Positions 48,355 to 59,543 of a stretch of 64,000 nt of DNA are shown one piece after another. A program made the position numbers and the translations under genes. Source of the DNA: Culex pipiens pallens (Eukaryota; Arthropoda; Insecta; Diptera; Culicidae); the NCBI RefSeq assembly GCF_016801865.2, contig NC_068938.1:3087338-3151337 (forward strand), read 5' to 3'. Within the stretch, counting starts at the first letter, position 1. Each line of letters begins with the position of its first letter. Under the pieces are notes generated by a model. The model saw only the letters and a program-made list of their open reading frames with translations. It was not told where the DNA came from and did no database searches.

Positions 48355-48581
48355 GAAACGAAACGAAACGAAACTATTGGCACTACGCCCCCCGGGGCAT
48401 GGCCTTCCTCTAACGTGGGATTTCTGCTCCAGCGCCTCTGACGAGACAGGAGAAACCGGGACCGACGTTTTACTTCACCATCCGATAGAAGCTCAGTGGA
48501 TAAGGCGGGAATCGAACCCGCGTCTCATAGCATCATCGGGATCGGCAGCCGAAGCCGCTACCCCTGCGCCACGAGACCCAC
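48355..48581 (-). mobile_element. tRNA-derived SINE with TTTCG-repeat tail
   Basis: The minus-strand head has a D-arm/A-box-like TGGCGCAGGGGTAGCGGCTT and a B-box GGGTTCGATTCCCGC. A body with CGGACCGACGTTT-like complement follows, and the 3' end is four tandem TTTCG units (GAAAC repeats at 48355-48374 on the plus strand). The 9-bp duplication ATGGCTCAC flanks it (48346-48354 and 48582-48590). Non-A tandem tails of this kind are known from the mosquito Gecko SINE; identity with that family is not shown here. Confidence 0.85.
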
Positions 48582-48590
48582 ATGGCTCAC

Positions 48591-49061
48591 AGGGTTGTTA
48601 AAATATCAAAATATCAGCTATCAGCAACTACAATTATCTCGCCTGAATAATCATGCCTCAAATACAACTGCTCTTCTCTCCTCATTGAAACTCTCAGCGC
48701 CGAAAATAGCCGAACACGTTTTCGTGTTTACCCACTCGTGATTGACATTTTCCTTTTCTCTCTCATTCCCGCTTCCACGATCATCCTACCGCAACAGCGT
48801 TTAACCACAAAAGCCGCCACAAAACCAATTTTGCAAACGCAGTTTAACGGGACGTCATGCGTGGTCGGCTCCTAATCGCCATCTCGCGTTCTTTCATTGC
48901 AGTTTTCGGAGAGATTGAGAGACTCCGCGGTGAGAGCGCATAGTCGAGGAAAAGGGGAGGAGTGATAGAGAGAGAATGATATCGCTGTGAATCACGAGAC
49001 ACAAGAAGAGATCTCCCAAGCTATGGTGACGGCCGCTATACTCTCGGATATTTTTGGTGCA
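48591..49061. other. single-copy intergenic stretch between SINE and LINE
   Basis: Mixed-composition unique DNA between two retroelement insertions. It continues past the LINE at 50680, since the LINE split it. No gene recognised. Confidence 0.4.
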
Positions 49062-49108
49062 GAGATAATCTATTTTTTTTGAAATTTTTTTTTGAAATTA
49101 AATATGTC

Positions 49109-49114
49109 TTTATT
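49109..49114 (-). terminator. LINE polyadenylation signal AATAAA
   Basis: TTTATT on the plus strand reads AATAAA on the minus strand, about 35 bases before the end of the LINE, at the expected place upstream of its A-rich tail. Confidence 0.65.
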
Positions 49115-49367
49115 GAACTTTCTTATAATAATTACATTTCTTTTACATGCTAAGTGGTATGGCCTAATGCTCTTCATCTTTGTTGTATTTTTCGTTTTAT
49201 TATTAACTGATCACATTTATTTTATTTACTTCAAATTGTTTTACATTATTGCATTGAATCGAATACATTTGGGTAAAAAAGAAAAAAAAATACTTTAACA
49301 ACTAATCCTAACTTAAAACTAAAAAAATAAATTCATTGAAATATTCAAAATCATTAGAACGAGTAAA

Positions 49368-50591
49368 CTACGAACTGTATTTTAAGATGAATGCTCCAAG
49401 CGTTCTTACTTGTTCCTGGCGAGTTTTGCAACCACGCAGTGTTGTTGTCATCTCGATGAAAATGTTCAGAAGTTCTTGTGGTGAAAACAGGTCACTACTG
49501 CCTTCATCCGTTGATGCTGGTTGGTTTTCCCTCGGTTGCTGACTGAAGCCTGGAGGTGTTGTATTCTCTGCAACTCTTTGCCGCTGATTCAACGGCAATG
49601 GCTGCAGATTTGGAACCACTCGAGCAGATCCCGCTCCTGGTGACGCCAAAGCAGGAAAATCCACGTCCGTGTATGCTGGTGGTGTTTTGCGACGATTTGG
49701 TTGGTGCCTCGTCGTCGCTTGCTGCCGAATTTTTACAAACTCAGCACGTTTTGGGCAGCTCCGATTCTTGGTAGAATGGTCGCCGCCGCAATTGAAGCAT
49801 TTCGCTTCGATGTTCTCATTGATTGTTTCGCAAGCTTGAGTTTTGTGCTCACCTCCGCAGGTTGCACAACGACTCTTGATGAAACAGTTCCTTCCACCAT
49901 GTCCAAACTGCAAGCAGTTCGAACACTGTGTCACGTCACGGTGCACTGGACGATAACGTTCCCAAGTCACGATGATGTTGAAAATTGCCCGAACTGCTTT
50001 CAGCTCAGACGGCGTTGTCGATCCTTTCTCGAGATGAACCAGGTACAGTTGATCACGATACTTGATGTCCTTGTTGTGTCTCGTCATCTTGAAGACTTCG
50101 ATCACGTTCAACTTAAGAGTTTTGAGCTCTTCTTTCAGCACACTCACATCCATGTCGTACAGGCCACGGAGGACCTGTTTCATGGGGCGTTTACCTGGAT
50201 CGTCATGGCTGTAGTATTCAATCTTTGTGTTGTTCAGGAAATCCCGAACGTAGTTGTAATCCTTTCTGGTAGGTAGCAAAATTTTGAGTCCATCAGCACA
50301 CAAGCGAATGGAAGCTCGTAAAGCACCAGATTTGATAAACCCGGTCAGCCACTTTCGCACCGAATCCGATGACGATGTTTTCACAAAAATGGGTGGCAAC
50401 TTTTCCCGTCGTTCAAATTCTTCCTTCTCGCTCACGTCCACAGGAAGGGTAGCGAACTGGTTTTCAGACGAATTTTGAGCATCCTTGCTCAAACTGCCTG
50501 GCTTTGCAGGTAGCGCTTCGGCATTCTTTAGCTTCTTCAAATCTGCCGATCCTGCTGGTGAGGACCGCCTCTTTTTCTTGCCGTGAGGCAT
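49368..50591 (-). CDS. LINE ORF1, Gag-like RNA-binding protein with three CCHC knuckles
   Basis: A 407-residue intact frame. The start MPHGKKKRRSS at 50591 is chosen because the target-site duplication (50667-50679) lies inside the longer upstream extension, which therefore belongs partly to the host flank. It has a basic N-terminus, a central Jockey-type Gag region (LPPIFVK... to about residue 215), then knuckles CSNCLQFGHGGRNC (about 223-236), CATCGGEHKTQAC (242-254) and CFNCGGDHSTKNRSC (265-279), and a Pro/Gln-rich C-terminus. In this clade ORF1 binds element RNA and escorts it to the nucleus. No frameshift or premature stop is seen, unusual for a copy that cannot encode its own reverse transcriptase. 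Confidence 0.9.
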   Translation of the reverse strand: MPHGKKKRRSSPAGSADLKKLKNAEALPAKPGSLSKDAQNSSENQFATLPVDVSEKEEFERREKLPPIFVKTSSSDSVRKWLTGFIKSGALRASIRLCADGLKILLPTRKDYNYVRDFLNNTKIEYYSHDDPGKRPMKQVLRGLYDMDVSVLKEELKTLKLNVIEVFKMTRHNKDIKYRDQLYLVHLEKGSTTPSELKAVRAIFNIIVTWERYRPVHRDVTQCSNCLQFGHGGRNCFIKSRCATCGGEHKTQACETINENIEAKCFNCGGDHSTKNRSCPKRAEFVKIRQQATTRHQPNRRKTPPAYTDVDFPALASPGAGSARVVPNLQPLPLNQRQRVAENTTPPGFSQQPRENQPASTDEGSSDLFSPQELLNIFIEMTTTLRGCKTRQEQVRTLGAFILKYSS

Positions 50592-50631
50592 TTTTGCACT
50601 TTTTAAGCACTTGTTTGGTGTTGGAGGGACG

Positions 50632-50638
50632 CACGTCT
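50632..50638 (-). promoter_or_regulatory. DPE-like motif of LINE internal promoter
   Basis: CACGTCT on plus reads AGACGTG on minus, matching the RGWCGTG downstream promoter element known at about +30 in Drosophila jockey-type elements. It lies at +29 relative to the first base after the target-site duplication. Confidence 0.6.
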
Positions 50639-50679
50639 GACTCGCTGCTCTGCTGATCGCAGACTCGAGATAATCTATT

Positions 50680-52290
50680 GATAGCTTTTCTATCACTCAT
50701 TTGCAACACTGATGGCTCAGCAAAGACAAACATTATTTGATCGAGTAAATGAGTGACTTTTGGAAGATTTTTTTTTTTTGAAAAACAATCGACATTGCGA
50801 GCAATGTTTTTTTTGATAATTTTTTTAATGTAAAATTGAAATCGCAATCGAAAAGAACTTTTGAAATTTTGTTGACATTGTGCACAATTTCTAAGTTACA
50901 TTCTTTTCAAAGGTTTTTTTTAAAGAAAAAAATCCATTTTCGGCCTCAAACACATAGTGCCTTTGTTTGCCCATCACCAAATATATTTTTTAAAAGATCA
51001 GAAAATTTTACATCAAAATAACTCTAAGGCAAGTTTAGTCCAACCCAATTTTTAAATTGAAAAATGATTAAAAAATAATTAAAGAGGCAACCTTGACAGC
51101 TTAATACAAATTTCAACTGAAATTCAGCGAAAAATAAACCAAACATTTTAGTTTTGCAGTTTTCAGTAAATATTGTTTCAAATAGAGCCTCACCTTTTGG
51201 TATAATTTTAGAACAAATTTTTAGCGATGAAAAAAAAATGATGATGATGCTGAAAACAAAGTTGAGATTTCCAAAAAAGTGTCCACGTGGTTTATGGATG
51301 GTCCCATACTAAAATAATGAAAAAAAAAATCGAAAAATAACGATGTGAAAATTTTTGAATCTTAATTTTTCTTCATTATTATTTTTTTGTGCTTTTGAAA
51401 TCAAATTTCTGAAAGTTAATGATATCTGGGTATTGAATTGCATTAGACAAAAACGCCCTATTAACATTTTAGGTTTTAAGAAGATCATAAAAGCCTATTA
51501 GGTCGTATGAGGGTTCTCAGAGCCATGATAAAACCTGTAAGTTTAAAAATGTTACTAGGGCAATTACCAATGTTAAAGAATTCAAAATAAATTAAACCAC
51601 ACAAACCCATATTTGAAATATTCCATTATATTACTTTCTTAAAATCAAAATACATACTTGTGGTTTGGTTGTGCATAACTGTGAAAACAAAGAGACAAGT
51701 TGTTCCTTTTAACTCCGCAATTAAAACAAAAAACTCGTCTCTTTGTATTCACAAAGATACATGCATTTTTCTTATTTCAACAATAGTTTATTACTACGAT
51801 TTCTCTTCAACTTTTATCCAATCATTATTTCCAGCCCACTACTGCTCCAGAAAAATCACTGGCGTTGCCGTGATTTGGTGGTTTGATGAAGGACGATGGA
51901 TTTCAAAAATAACTTGTATGGAGAGTCTCGTCTGTTTGTCTGTGATATAACGCTCAAGGCATAAGGAAAGGAACTATACAGTATCTGAATGGGCAATCAA
52001 TTCTTATTCCCACTAGAGACAATTTCAAAATTTCTACACCAAATTATAATGTGAATGCAAAGAGATTTAATTCCGCCATTTTTTTTATATCTTAACAGAT
52101 ACCTAATTCGTCAACTACTTGCAGATTTTATCAGTGTTCTGTTCTCGACAACCAAACCTTAAAAATGTAGCTGTGACCCGAAGTCAAAGTAGTCAAATTC
52201 TGAGAAATTGCGGAATTGACAAATTTTGAAATTTTGGAGTCAGAGTCAGCTACTTTTTAACAATGTTGTACATGAATTGTAACAGTTAAG
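50680..52290. other. AT-rich intergenic stretch
   Basis: AT-rich with no supported gene. Contains a solo 30-bp terminal repeat (51276-51305) of the MITE found at 63383-63554. Otherwise nothing recognised. Confidence 0.45.
51276..51305. mobile_element. solo MITE terminal repeat, family D
   Basis: The 30 bases ending in ACGTGGTTTATGGATGGTCC-C match the right terminus of the MITE at 63383-63554. No partner terminus is visible in opposite orientation nearby, so this is a truncated copy. Confidence 0.7.
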
Positions 52291-54420
52291 TCCTTTTGGA
52301 GAGCTGGAGTTGGAATCGCAATCACTAAAGCAGCTGGAGTCACCAAAAAAGCCACCCAACTCAATCTTCGATAGGAAAAAAACTGGTTTACAAACTTTTC
52401 AAACAATCTTGTTCAAGATCTATCGACCAATCTGGCACCCCTGCCCACGCATCAACCAGCATGCCATGCTCAAAGTTCGCGATATCATCCTCCACACAGC
52501 AGCAGCATCGCAGCAAGCAGGTTTACGCTCTCTTCGTCGGCCAAGTCCTGCCAGCAGCAGTGTGCCGTTGGCAGCTCACCAGTCTGAAGCAGCAAGTGCT
52601 TTGGCGTAGCGGTCGCCGTCGCCTACTGTGCTCTGTGTCGAGTTGTTGTTGCGGCAGAGAGCGAACCCCGCAAGTCGCTCGTAGTGTGAGTGTGAGTGAG
52701 TGCAAAAACAGAGAGACCGATCTCGGATTGTATGTATTTAATGCTCTGCGGGCTGTTATTCCGTTCTCTCTGTATTTCGTTTATTATTCGAATTGGAAAA
52801 TTTTATTTTATTTGTATTCTCGGTGAGTTCTGTAAATGTTAGTTGCCGCTCGGTTACGAATGTTTCCGTCATGCGCTTGTAAATATATGTGGTAGTCTTC
52901 GTCGTGGTTGTCGTTGTCGTCGTAGCAGGCGTAGCGGCGGCGAACGAAGCAGAAGGCGTGGCCTGCTGCATGCTCGACGAACCTACTGCGATCTGAGCGC
53001 TGAACACACCTCTCGCGTTCGGGATTCTTCGTGTGGCTTTCGGGTTCGGGGCTGGAAACGTGTGTGGAATAGTTTTTCTTTTCTTCATTATTTGCCCCCG
53101 AAGTGTGTTGCATATTTAATGTTTATTTTATATGATTATTTTTCTTCTGTGTTCCTTCCTCGCACGAAGGAGGACTTGTGTGATGGGGGGGCTTTCGCTG
53201 CCATTTTTCGGATTTGAAAACGCAAACAGCAAAATAAGTACCTATCGGGATCTCTCTGGTTCGTTTCGTGTGTGTAACGTTCTCTTGTTGTTCCTGTTTT
53301 CTTTCTTTGATTGGTATTTGCATGTTCGGTTCGTGTGTCGCCCTTTTTCCATGAAAAGTTCTGAGTGAGTTCGACGGAGGGGGTAGAGAGGTGCGCTCCT
53401 TCGTCCTTTCGCGTGTAATTGGAAGAAATCACACCCCTCGTCGTCGTCTTCGTCCTTTTCCGGGCAGCGTGCTATACTATACATATACATTTGCATCATT
53501 TTTCTTAATTTAAGACAACGCGCGGTGCATGAATATTTTCCATCGGTTAATATTCACAAACAATACTTTATCAAAAAAGTTTGCTCTTTCCTGAGGACAG
53601 GAAGCCACTTTCGGGAATCGATTCCGTAAAAAAAGGCGAACCGAAAATGTTGGATTATTTTTTATTTCCATAATCATTACCCTCTCTCTCGCGCAATATC
53701 GTTGCGGAATCGAAGATTTTTTTCTTCTCAAAATAAAAAAAAAAAAAGCAAAAAACATGACGAAACACGCATAAAATATGGAAAACGACGCGGCGACCAT
53801 TATTGGAAGATGAAGTTAACGATAGGGATGCAGTTTTTTTTTCTTTCAAAAAAAGCTTCTGGGTAAAATATTGGCTGAATGTGTGTGAGTAAAAGGTCCC
53901 AACCGAAGGATGTGAAATTACTTGCAGACATGTTTCTGTAATTCTTGAGAAATAATTCTGCATTTTTTTTCGTGATGGATCTGAAAAAAAAATAATTCCG
54001 GAGGGTTTTTCAGACCCCGAAAAAAAAGTAGCAGCAGCAAGCATTCCGTCAGACATCAGTTTGCCGACATAATGGACGTTGATGACAATCATTACACGAG
54101 TTATCATGCGACGTGGACATCGCCGGTTGGTCCAAAATTCTCGGCGGCGCGCTGCAGAGCATCATTCAAGTATTCAGCAAACCGATCGATTGGATAGTTT
54201 TCTGTTTTTGGGTGTGGTAAACGGTGTATTTCCGGAGGCGGTTTTGCAGAGTGCTGCTTCCCGACGATATGGTAATGATATGTGGAAACGGCATGCGAAT
54301 ATATCAGAGTGAGTGGAATTTCAGGATGAGAAACAATTTTTTTTTTGTTTTCGGGCAGATAATTGTGTAGGAGAGTGTGTAATTTGCATGAAGAATGCGC
54401 ACCGTGCAAGATTTGAAATC
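52291..54420. promoter_or_regulatory. large single-copy island upstream of dac
   Basis: GC-richer unique DNA 6-8 kb upstream of dac, with CAG-rich and TCG/GTC-rich simple sequence, GTGTGAGTGTGAGTG at 52685-52700, a GCCTACT at 52621 and ACCTACTGCG at 52981. Many overlapping ORFs occur in all frames, but none has a consistent domain or codon signature. It may be an enhancer, a distal promoter or a non-coding first exon. I cannot tell which. Confidence 0.3.
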
Positions 54421-55429
54421 ACAAAATGGTGTAAAATTGTTAAGCGTGCAACAATGTGGTACATTGGTTCAACAAACTTACACGATGGACTTTATTCTTT
54501 AAAAAAAAAGGACAAATGATAGCAAAATTCGTTTCATTAAATCACCCCCGAAAATAGTAGTTCATGTAAGAAGTTGCAAAAAACACATTTTCAGCACGAG
54601 TCGTGCATTGATCAAATGAGTTTTAACGAATTGTAAAAATACGACGAAAGCTGAATAAAAATCAAGTTTTGCAATGAGTTCAATACAACATTTTTTTGCA
54701 ATTCCGAACCCACTCTTTAAAACGATTTTTTCAGTGATTCGTTTGTTTCCCTGCTTGAATGTTATTTGACAAACACCAAAACAGTTTAGAGGAAGGTGGT
54801 GCAAGACGACCATATGGGGCAAGAGGAACAATCGCTCGTACGGCCGTATTTTTTACAATTTTGGTTATTTCCAGTATAAGGATTTGTTGCTAGCAATGCA
54901 ATTAGCTGATTCTACTAGCACATAACCGCCAAAACAACGTAAACGCCACTGGGCATAAGATTTATTGAAGTTTTTTTCAAAACCTTTGTTTTCTTATAAT
55001 ATTTGGAAAGTACAAAATAAGGCTTAGGGTTTTAAGGCTCATTTTATCAAAATGCTATTTTTCCTAGATCAGTAGTGTCCATACCAATGACTTACACCTA
55101 TTACAAAGTATGATTTAACATTTGGTTATTTTTGTTGAGAGCTTTTAAAAAATCTTATTCAGGTGGGGCAAATGTACCATATGGATTTTTAGTATGGGAA
55201 AAAATACGAATTGCTGCAACAACGTATTTTATTTAGAAATAAATACATAAAAGTACTTAAAAACTGATAAACAATTGTTAAAAAAGGTGCAGGTGGTTAT
55301 GTTCTACATGACCAATATGACAAAGAACTTTGTACAAAACTCCTAAAAAATATTCTATTTTATTTTATATTTTTAAAACATTGCCTATGTATTTAATCCT
55401 AAATAATTTATTCCTATAAAATGTTTTCA
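54421..55429. other. AT-rich stretch with repeat fragments
   Basis: AT-rich DNA leading into the satellite. Contains CAGCACGAGTCGTGCATTG near 54594-54612 and GCTTGAATGTTATTTG near 54752, a word also found near 42022, so parts are repeat-derived. No gene. Confidence 0.4.
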
Positions 55430-58400
55430 ATCTTTGGCACCTCTGTGGAAATAAATTGCCAAAACAAGTATGGTTCGGAAAATGTCCAATCAAAATGGTA
55501 ATATTCATGTCCAGTATCAAAAACCATGAATTTTGGTACCCATATTGCCCCAAGTCGAATAGTTCGATTAATGTCCCCCCGGTAGAACCTTCCCGAGGGC
55601 ACTGGCCACTCCGGGTGTGGCCAATCCGGTCAAAATGGCCATTTTCATTACCAGTTTAAAAAACCATGAATTTTGATACCCATATTGCCCCAAGTCGTAT
55701 GGTTCGATTAATGTCCCCACGGTAGAACCTTCCCGAGGGCACTGGCCACTCCGGGTGTGGCCAATCCAGTCAAAATGCCCATTTCCATTACCAGTTTAAA
55801 AAACCATGAATTTTGATACCCACATTGCCCCAAGTCGTATGGTTCGATTAATGTCCCCACGGTAGAACCTTCCCGAGGGCACTGGCCACTCCGGGTGTGG
55901 CCAATCCGGTCAAAATGGCCATTTTCATTACCAGTTTCAAAAATCATGAATTTTGATACCCATATTGCCCCAAGTCGTATGATTCGATTAATGTCCCCAC
56001 GGTAGAACCTTCCCGAGGGCACTGGCAACTCCGGGTGTGGCCAATCCAGTCAAAATGCCCATTTCCATTACCAGTTTAAAAAACCATGAATTTTGATACC
56101 CATATTGCCCCAAGTCGTATGGTTCGATTAATGTCCCCCCGGTAGAACCTTCCCGAGGGCACTGACCACTCCGGGTGTGGCCAATCCGGTCAAAATGGCC
56201 ATTTTCATTACCAGTTTAAAAAACCATGAATTTTGATACCCATATTGCCCCAAGTCGTATGGTTCGATTAATGTCCCCCCGGTAGAACCTTCCCGAGGGC
56301 ACTGACCACTCCGGGTGTGGCCAATCCGGTCAAAATGGCCATTTTCATTACAAGTTTCAAAAACCATGAATTTTGATACCCATATTGCCCCAAGTCGTAT
56401 GGTTCGATTAATGTCCCCCCGGTAGAACCTTCCCGAGGGCACTGACCACTCCGGGTGTGGCCAATCCGGTCAAAATGGCCATTTTCATTACCAGTTTAAA
56501 AAACCATGAATTTTGATACCCATATTGGCCCAAGTCGTATGGTTCGAATAATGTCCCCCCGGAAGAACCTTCCCGAGGGCACTGGCCACTCCGGGTGTGG
56601 CCAATCCAGTCAAAATGCCCATTTCCATTACCAGTTTAAAAAACCATGAATTTTGATACCCATATTGCCCCAAGTCGTATGGTTCGATTAATGTCCCCCC
56701 GGTAGAACCTTCCCGAGGGCACTGACCACTCCGGGTGTGGCCAATCCGGTCAAAATGGCCATTTTCATTACCAGTTTAAAAAACCATGAATTTTGATACC
56801 CATATTGCCCCAAGTCGTATGGTTCGATTAATGTCCCCCCGGTAGAACCTTCCCGAGGGCACTGACCACTCCGGGTGTGGCCAATCCGGTCAAAATGGCC
56901 ATTTTCATTACCAGTTTCAAAAATCATGAATTTTGATACCCATATTGCCCCAAGTCGTATGATTCGATTAATGTCCCCACGGTAGAACCTTCCCGAGGGC
57001 ACTGGCCACTCCGGGTGTGGCCAATCCAGTCAAAATGCCCATTTCCATTACCAGTTTAAAAAACCATGAATTTTGATACCCATATTGCCCCAAGTCGTAT
57101 GGTTCGATTAATGTCCCCACGGTAGAACCTTCCCGAGGGCACTGGCCACTCCGGGTGTGGCCAATCCAGTCAAAATGCCCATTTCCATTACCAGTTTAAA
57201 AAACCATGAATTTTGATACCCATATTGCCCCAAGTCGTATGGTTCGATTAATGTCCCCCCGGTAGAACCTTCCCGAGGGCACTGACCACTCCGGGTGTGG
57301 CCAATCCGGTCAAAATGGCCATTTTCATTACAAGTTTCAAAAACCATGAATTTTGATACCCATATTGCCCCAAGTCGTGTGGTTCGATTAATGTCCCCCC
57401 GGTAGAACCATCCCGAGGGCACTGGCCACTCCGGGTGTGGCCAATCCAGTCAAAATGGCCATTTTCATTACCAGTTTCAATAACCATGAATTTTGATACC
57501 CATATTGGCCCAAGTCGTATGGTTCGAATAATGTCCCCCCGGAAGAACCTTCCCGAGGGCACTGACCACTCCGGGTGTGGCCAATCCGGTCAAAATGGCC
57601 ATTTTCATTACAAGTTTCAAAAACCATGAATTTTGATACCCATATTGCCCCAAGTCGTGTGGTTCGATTAATGTCCCCCCGGTAGAACCATCCCGAGGGC
57701 ACTGGCCACTCCGGGTGTGGCCAATCCAGTCAAAATGCCCATTTTCATTACCAGTTTCAATAACCATGAATTTTGATACCCATATTGGCCCAAGTCGTAT
57801 GGTTCGAATAATGTCCCCCCGGAAGAACCTTCCCGAGGGCACTGGCCACTCCGGGTGTGGCCAATCCAGTCAAAATGCCCATTTCCATTACCAGTTTAAA
57901 AAACCATGAATTTTGATACCCATATTGCCCCAAGTCGTATGGTTCGATTAATGTCCCCCCTGTAGAACCATCCCGAGGGCACTGGCCACTCCGGGTGTGG
58001 CCAATCCAGTCAAAATGGCCATTTTCATTACCAGTTTCAATAACCATGAATTTTGATACCCATATTGGCCCAAGTCGTATGGTTCGAATAATGTCCCCCC
58101 GGAAGAACCTTCCCGAGGGCACTGACCACTCCGGGTGTGGCCAATCCGGTCAAAATGGCCATTTTCATTACAAGTTTCAAAAACCATGAATTTTGATACC
58201 CATATTGCCCCAAGTCGTGTGGTTCGATTAATGTCCCCCCGGTAGAACCATCCCGAGGGCACTGGCCACTCCGGGTGTGGCCAATCCGGTCAAAATGGCC
58301 ATTTTCATTACAAGTTTCAAAAACCATGAATTTTGATACCCATATTGCCCCAAGTCGTGTGGTTCGATTAATGTCCCCCCGGTAGAACCATCCCGAGGGC

Positions 58401-58980
58401 ACTGGCCACTCCGGGTGTGGCCAATCCAGTCAAAATGCCCATTTTCATTACCAGTTTCAATAACCATGAATTTTGATACCCATATTGGCCCAAGTCGTAT
58501 GGTTCGAATAATGTCCCCCCGGAAGAACCTTCCCGAGGGCACTGGCCACTCCGGGTGTGGCCAATCCAGTCAAAATGCCCATTTCCATTACCAGTTTAAA
58601 AAACCATGAATTTTGATACCCATATTGCCCCAAGTCGTATGGTTCGATTAATGTCCCCCCGGTAGAACCATCCCGAGGGCACTGGCCACTCCGGGTGTGG
58701 CCAATCCAGTCAAAATGGCCATTTTCATTACCAGTTTCAATAACCATGAATTTTGATACCCATATTGGCCCAAGTCGTATGGTTCGAATAATGTCCCCCC
58801 GGTAGAACCTTCCCGAGGGCACTGACCACTCCGGGTGTGGCCAATCCGGTCAAAATGGCCATTTTCATTACAAGTTTCAAAAACCATGAATTTTGATACC
58901 CATATTGCCCCAAGTCGTGTGGTTCGATTAATGTCCCCCCGGTAGAACCTTCCCGAGGGCACTGGCCACTCCGGGTGTGG
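55430..58980 (-). repeat. 140-bp satellite, block 1 (about 25 units, minus orientation)
   Basis: Head-to-tail 140-bp units whose minus-strand reading begins TGGCCACACCCGGAGTGGCC and contains TTAATCGAACCATACGACTT and ATGGCCATTTTGAC. The outermost unit (55430-55500) is clearly diverged, the inner ones are almost identical. Diagnostic variants (TTTCAATAACC, CAAGTTTCAAAAACC, TTTAAAAAACC) alternate in a patterned way. Repeated roughly 104-codon ORFs arise because the unit lacks stops in some frames, and 140 is not divisible by 3. Confidence 0.95.
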
Positions 58981-59239
58981 CCAATATCCTATAAATGTGG
59001 TCCCAAGCCCATTGCCCCAAATCATTCTGGTCCGGTGACCGTCCTTACAATCTTCATAAGAACAGAATTCCTCCCAATTTAGTGCACAAACTGTGTCTTT
59101 CAATGTGTGCGTGTGTGTGTGTGAGCAATAAAATTACCACCGTGGATCCGCTTTTGTCGAAACCTCGTAAGGCACTGAATTTTCTGAGGCTATCTGTTAG
59201 CTTAAATAGTTCGGATGAAATGTGGCAACAGTGGTGCAA
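58981..59239. repeat. left arm of central inverted repeat
   Basis: 259-bp non-satellite sequence from CCAATATCCTATAAATGTGG to GTGGTGCAA. It is nearly the exact reverse complement of 59285-59543, with equal length, and contains a GT-microsatellite. Confidence 0.92.
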
Positions 59240-59284
59240 CATTCTCGCGTGACAGTTCCACGTAAACAGGAGAGGAGGCAAAAT
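59240..59284. other. 45-bp loop at centre of palindrome
   Basis: Unpaired sequence from CATTCTCGCGTGACAGTTCC to AGGAGAGGAGGCAAAAT between the two 259-bp arms. The symmetry centre is at 59262. Confidence 0.85.
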
Positions 59285-59543
59285 TTGCACCATGTTGCCA
59301 CATTTCATGCGAACTATTTAAGCTAACAGATAGCCTCAGAAAAATTCAGTGCCTTACGAGGTTTCGACAAAAGCGGATCCACGGTGGTAATTTTATTGCT
59401 CACACACACACACGCACACATTGAAAGACACAGTTTGTGCACTAAATTGGGAGGAATTCTGTTCTTATGAAGATTGTAAGGACGGTCACCGGACCAGAAT
59501 GATTTGGGGTAATGGGCTTGGGACCACATTTATAGGATATTGG
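59285..59543. repeat. right arm of central inverted repeat
   Basis: Reverse complement of 58981-59239 with only a few differences. Both arms carry the same short ORF beginning MKDTVCALNWEEFC, which runs into the satellite. No known domain is recognised in it. Confidence 0.92.

Larger units (their letters stand above)
49075..50666 (-). mobile_element. Jockey-clade LINE carrying only ORF1
   Basis: On the minus strand the element starts GAGTCTGCGATCAGCAGAGC, has a 75-bp 5' UTR, an intact ORF1 (50591-49368) and a 293-bp 3' UTR with AATAAA (complement at 49109-49114). It ends in an A-rich tail. The 13-bp duplication AATAGATTATCTC flanks it exactly (plus-strand 49062-49074 and 50667-50679). There is no room for ORF2 (endonuclease/reverse transcriptase). 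An AGACGTG downstream-promoter motif lies at +29. So the copy looks full-length at both ends but lacks ORF2. Confidence 0.88.

Noticed and set aside
50592..50696. N-terminal extension of the LINE ORF1 (442-codon version)
   Set aside because: The target-site duplication and the host flank lie inside this extension, so the native start is the Met at 50591.
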